Assembly (NCBI RefSeq): GCF_014799995.1
Contig: NZ_JAAVGY010000048.1
Span: 1-15,748 of the forward strand
Direction: 5' to 3'
Length of the DNA stretch: 15,748 nucleotides
Origin: Helicobacter sp.
GTDB lineage: Bacteria > Campylobacterota > Campylobacteria > Campylobacterales > Helicobacteraceae
Shown here: positions 13,704 to 15,748 of the stretch, piece by piece
Numbering within the stretch: position 1 is the stretch's first letter
Layout: every line of letters starts with the position of its first letter
Notes under the pieces: model-generated
Told to the model about the DNA's origin: nothing
The model's database searches: none
Seen by the model: the letters and a program-made list of their open reading frames with translations, nothing else
Program-made: the position numbers and the translations under genes

Positions 13704-14830
13704 AAATTTGCTTTTTAATGCCCACTTATCCACCACATTTTAATAGAGCCATTAGTTTTTTAGAAAGCTATAATAAAAACAAGCTAAATCAACAATCGGA
13801 TATTTACTTTATATTTTCAAATACGCAAGAAGAAAGTGATTTCAAGAAATTATCAAATTCAAAACATTATCGTAGCATTATTTTGCCAAGTGATTTAGCA
13901 AAGAAAGATGTCAGCATTATTGGCATTAAAAAGATTTATGCTTTGAATAAACTTTATCAAAACTATCAATACATTATCGTGCTTGATAGTGAAAGCCTAG
14001 TTATCAAAAATATTAATTTACTTAAAATGTGTGAGGAGTTTTATCGCAATAAAGTCTTATATGGCAATCAAGCACTAGCCAATACGAATGGTATTGTCAA
14101 TGCTTGTTTAGAGCCCTTTACCCAATGTGAAAATTTAAAGTCTATTGATAAAGGGCTTTATCTTTGGTTTAATCAAATTTGCATTTACAAAAGCGAGTTT
14201 GTACCACATTTTTTTGAGGTTACAAACATCAATGGATTTTCTTTAAAGTATATACATTTTGAATATTATATTTATATGTTTTATTTGCTTTTGTATAGAG
14301 ATTTTTACATAGAAGATATAGGGGTTGCATCCAAATGGGGGTTTTTTGAAGAAGGAATGTTTGTACCAAAGAGCAATTTTTATTTAACATTGAAGCCCTA
14401 TCATTGTTGCCCAAATTTATACCCTTTTATCGACACGGCGAATATTTTTTTATTTATTCAAGTGGATAGAAATAGAACATTGGAATGGTTTAAACCCTCA
14501 TTAAAGAATTATCGACCTAAATCTGCTGCCTCAAGAGTTCAACAAAGTTTATCTTATCAATTAGGGACAATAATTGAAAATCTAAAATTTTGGGAAGTGT
14601 TTATGTTGCCTACAAAATTGAGAAATGTTGTTAAAAAACATCAAGATATAAGAGACAAATATGAAGCCTATAAAATCTTAAACCCTCTTTTAAAACTTAC
14701 TTTATTGCAAACTTATGAAGATTATGAAGAAGGAATAAAATGCAAAGAATCTTTAAATTACAAGATTGGTTCAGCTTTGATTAAAGCTAATTCTGCGGGG
14801 GGGGGGGGGGATTTTCTTCTTTCTGCTTAA
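13700..14830 (+). CDS. Putative GT-A-like glycosyltransferase with C-terminal double LSYKLG module
   Basis: A 376-aa protein starting at ATG 13700 with AGGAG 8 nt upstream. The N-terminus MKICFLMPTYPPHFNRAISF (1-20) and YIIVLDSESLVIKN (91-104) suggest a GT-A fold with a D-S-E metal motif in place of DxD, followed by a long region rich in aromatic residues (150-260). No exact family is recognised. The C-terminus carries SLSYQLGTII (283-292) with FMLPTKL (301-307), and SLNYKIGSALI (351-361). It ends in a G14 tract giving SAGGGGDFLLSA. One base fewer would give a 26-residue hydrophobic, basic tail ending YKKK. Codon use and base composition resemble the neighbours. A role in transferring a sugar in the same pathway is inferred from context. 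Confidence 0.75.
   Translation: MKICFLMPTYPPHFNRAISFLESYNKNKLNQQSDIYFIFSNTQEESDFKKLSNSKHYRSIILPSDLAKKDVSIIGIKKIYALNKLYQNYQYIIVLDSESLVIKNINLLKMCEEFYRNKVLYGNQALANTNGIVNACLEPFTQCENLKSIDKGLYLWFNQICIYKSEFVPHFFEVTNINGFSLKYIHFEYYIYMFYLLLYRDFYIEDIGVASKWGFFEEGMFVPKSNFYLTLKPYHCCPNLYPFIDTANIFLFIQVDRNRTLEWFKPSLKNYRPKSAASRVQQSLSYQLGTIIENLKFWEVFMLPTKLRNVVKKHQDIRDKYEAYKILNPLLKLTLLQTYEDYEEGIKCKESLNYKIGSALIKANSAGGGGDFLLSA
14797..14810 (+). repeat. G14 contingency tract at the end of the GT-A-like gene
   Basis: With 14 G the tail is DFLLSA and TAA. With 13 it is IFFFLLKVLLFKLGYRRIFE, then VTYKKK and TAG (14889-14891). With 12 or 15 it is FSSFCLKCCSLNWAIAGFLK and TAA. The 85-nt gap to the next start is thus mostly alternative tail sequence. 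This is the longest G run in the window. Confidence 0.88.
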
Positions 14831-14915
14831 AGTGTTGCTCTTTAAATTGGGCTATCGCAGGATTTTTGAAGTAACTTATAAAAAGAAGTAGATAGAAATT
14901 GTATAAGGATGTAGA

Positions 14916-15748
14916 GTGAGGAAATTGGCGGTTTTATTCTTTGGGTGTGCTAGAACTTATTTCAAGACTTATGCTAGCTTCTTTGAGTATATTATAGATA
15001 CAAACGAAAAAGATGGTTGGGAAATTGATGTTTTTATTCACACTTGGGATTTGTTTGAAAAAAGCGGGTATGCTTGGCACAAAAATGAATTTCCTACACT
15101 CAATAATAAGAAATTGAAATTAAAAGACATAGAGAATATTAAAGAAGTCTATAAGCCTAAAAGAATAGTTATTGATTCATTAGGGGACAAACATGGAGCA
15201 AAATTTAGCAAAGAAAAAGTAGTTCAGCTTGTTACAGATTATGAAAATGAAAATGGAATGAAATATGATTATTATTTAAGCACGCGAATGGATATATTGT
15301 ATATGTCTCCATTAAAAATTAATACTTACATTGATCTTTATGAAAATGGAAAAGTAGCTAAGTTGAAATTACTAGAGCGACACACTTTTGTCGCTTTTAA
15401 TCCTTTTGTGCGCATGCCTGTCATTGATATGCGATATATTAATGAAGGAGATATTATTTATTTCTCAAACTTTTGTTTTAAAGAAATAAGACCTGAATGT
15501 TGTCCAAATAATTTTATCATCTTGATTAATTACAGGCTTTTTCAAGATTATTTTTTGCAGAGAGAGAACATTGCTTATGGCAGCAATAGAACAGATATCT
15601 TGTCAAGATTGTTGATTCAACCACAAGCCCCCCAAGAACAAATCGTAGAAGTCATCAAAGAAAAGCCCATTCCCAGCATTTATCTTGTAGCCAAAGACAG
15701 AATCCACAATCATCTAGCCTATAAGCTAGGGCAAGCATTGATTCTAAA
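14916..15748 (+). CDS. Putative glycosyltransferase, 3' end outside window
   Basis: An open frame of 277 codons runs to the right edge. The start is GTG 14916: AAGGA (14905-14909) is 6 nt upstream, and an in-frame TAA at 14904 excludes anything earlier. The N-terminus MRKLAVLFFGCARTYFK, IDVFIHTWD (37-45) and YDYYLSTRMDILYMSPL (117-133) match the pattern of capsule transferases with a 'FIHTWD' strand and an R-x-D acidic motif. I recall this pattern in Campylobacter/Helicobacter but cannot name the family. The C-terminal AKDRIHNHLAYKLGQALIL is the shared module and is nearly identical in DNA to the first gene's module. It follows the previous gene by 85 nt, or by 24 nt in the 13-G state. Confidence 0.72.
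   Translation, partial: MRKLAVLFFGCARTYFKTYASFFEYIIDTNEKDGWEIDVFIHTWDLFEKSGYAWHKNEFPTLNNKKLKLKDIENIKEVYKPKRIVIDSLGDKHGAKFSKEKVVQLVTDYENENGMKYDYYLSTRMDILYMSPLKINTYIDLYENGKVAKLKLLERHTFVAFNPFVRMPVIDMRYINEGDIIYFSNFCFKEIRPECCPNNFIILINYRLFQDYFLQRENIAYGSNRTDILSRLLIQPQAPQEQIVEVIKEKPIPSIYLVAKDRIHNHLAYKLGQALIL
15690..15748 (+). repeat. Right arm of inverted 59-bp C-terminal-module repeat
   Basis: This arm pairs with 161-219 on the opposite strand at 57 of 59 positions. It is cut by the window end. Confidence 0.85.

Noticed and set aside
1..15748. CRISPR array
   Set aside because: The dispersed repeats are few, palindromic, unevenly spaced and often inside genes. There are no regular spacers and no cas genes.

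Overview
The window looks like a surface-glycan (capsule, LOS or O-antigen type) biosynthesis locus from a Campylobacterota organism, most likely an enterohepatic-type Helicobacter. The assignment is an inference. It rests on the AT-rich sequence, six long poly-G/C contingency tracts in or at the ends of genes, tightly overlapped glycosyltransferase genes, and C-terminal 'LSYKLG' modules that I associate with Helicobacter/Campylobacter glycosyltransferases. No rRNA, tRNA, transposase, integrase or CRISPR array was found.

Layout: two divergent operons leave a 317-bp regulatory region (8632-8948). The minus-strand operon runs glf (UDP-galactopyranose mutase), a spacer made of a palindromic repeat, a GT2 glycosyltransferase, a SAM methyltransferase, a GT2 + FkbM-like fusion, a 270-aa protein of unknown family, and a 690+ aa protein that shares the unknown domain and continues with a GT-B-like half; the last runs off the left edge. 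The plus-strand operon runs a 1196-aa GT2 + TagF-like polymerase/transferase, a small cupin, a sugar nucleotidyltransferase, a GT-A-like transferase and a further putative glycosyltransferase that runs off the right edge. Stop/start overlaps (ATGA or a few bases) suggest translational coupling through much of each operon.

How it may work together: Glf supplies UDP-Galf, the nucleotidyltransferase supplies an activated sugar or alcohol, the GT2/TagF/GT-like proteins assemble the glycan, and the methyltransferases decorate it. Tracts inside genes (1278-1288, 5377-5387) act as on/off switches. Tracts at gene ends (2914-2924, 12518-12529 plus 12575-12587, 14797-14810) change the C-terminal tail and the coupling to the next gene. 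A poly-A/T tract lies between the likely -10 and -35 of the glf promoter.

The most unusual layer is a family of palindromic elements of about 112-132 bp, with half copies of about 33-36 bp. They lie in frame inside at least three enzymes, make up a gene spacer and occur in the intergenic region. Three copies keep a hairpin whose inner stem differs in sequence from copy to copy but stays complementary. The two window ends also carry a near-identical 59-bp segment in inverted orientation, encoding the same C-terminal module.
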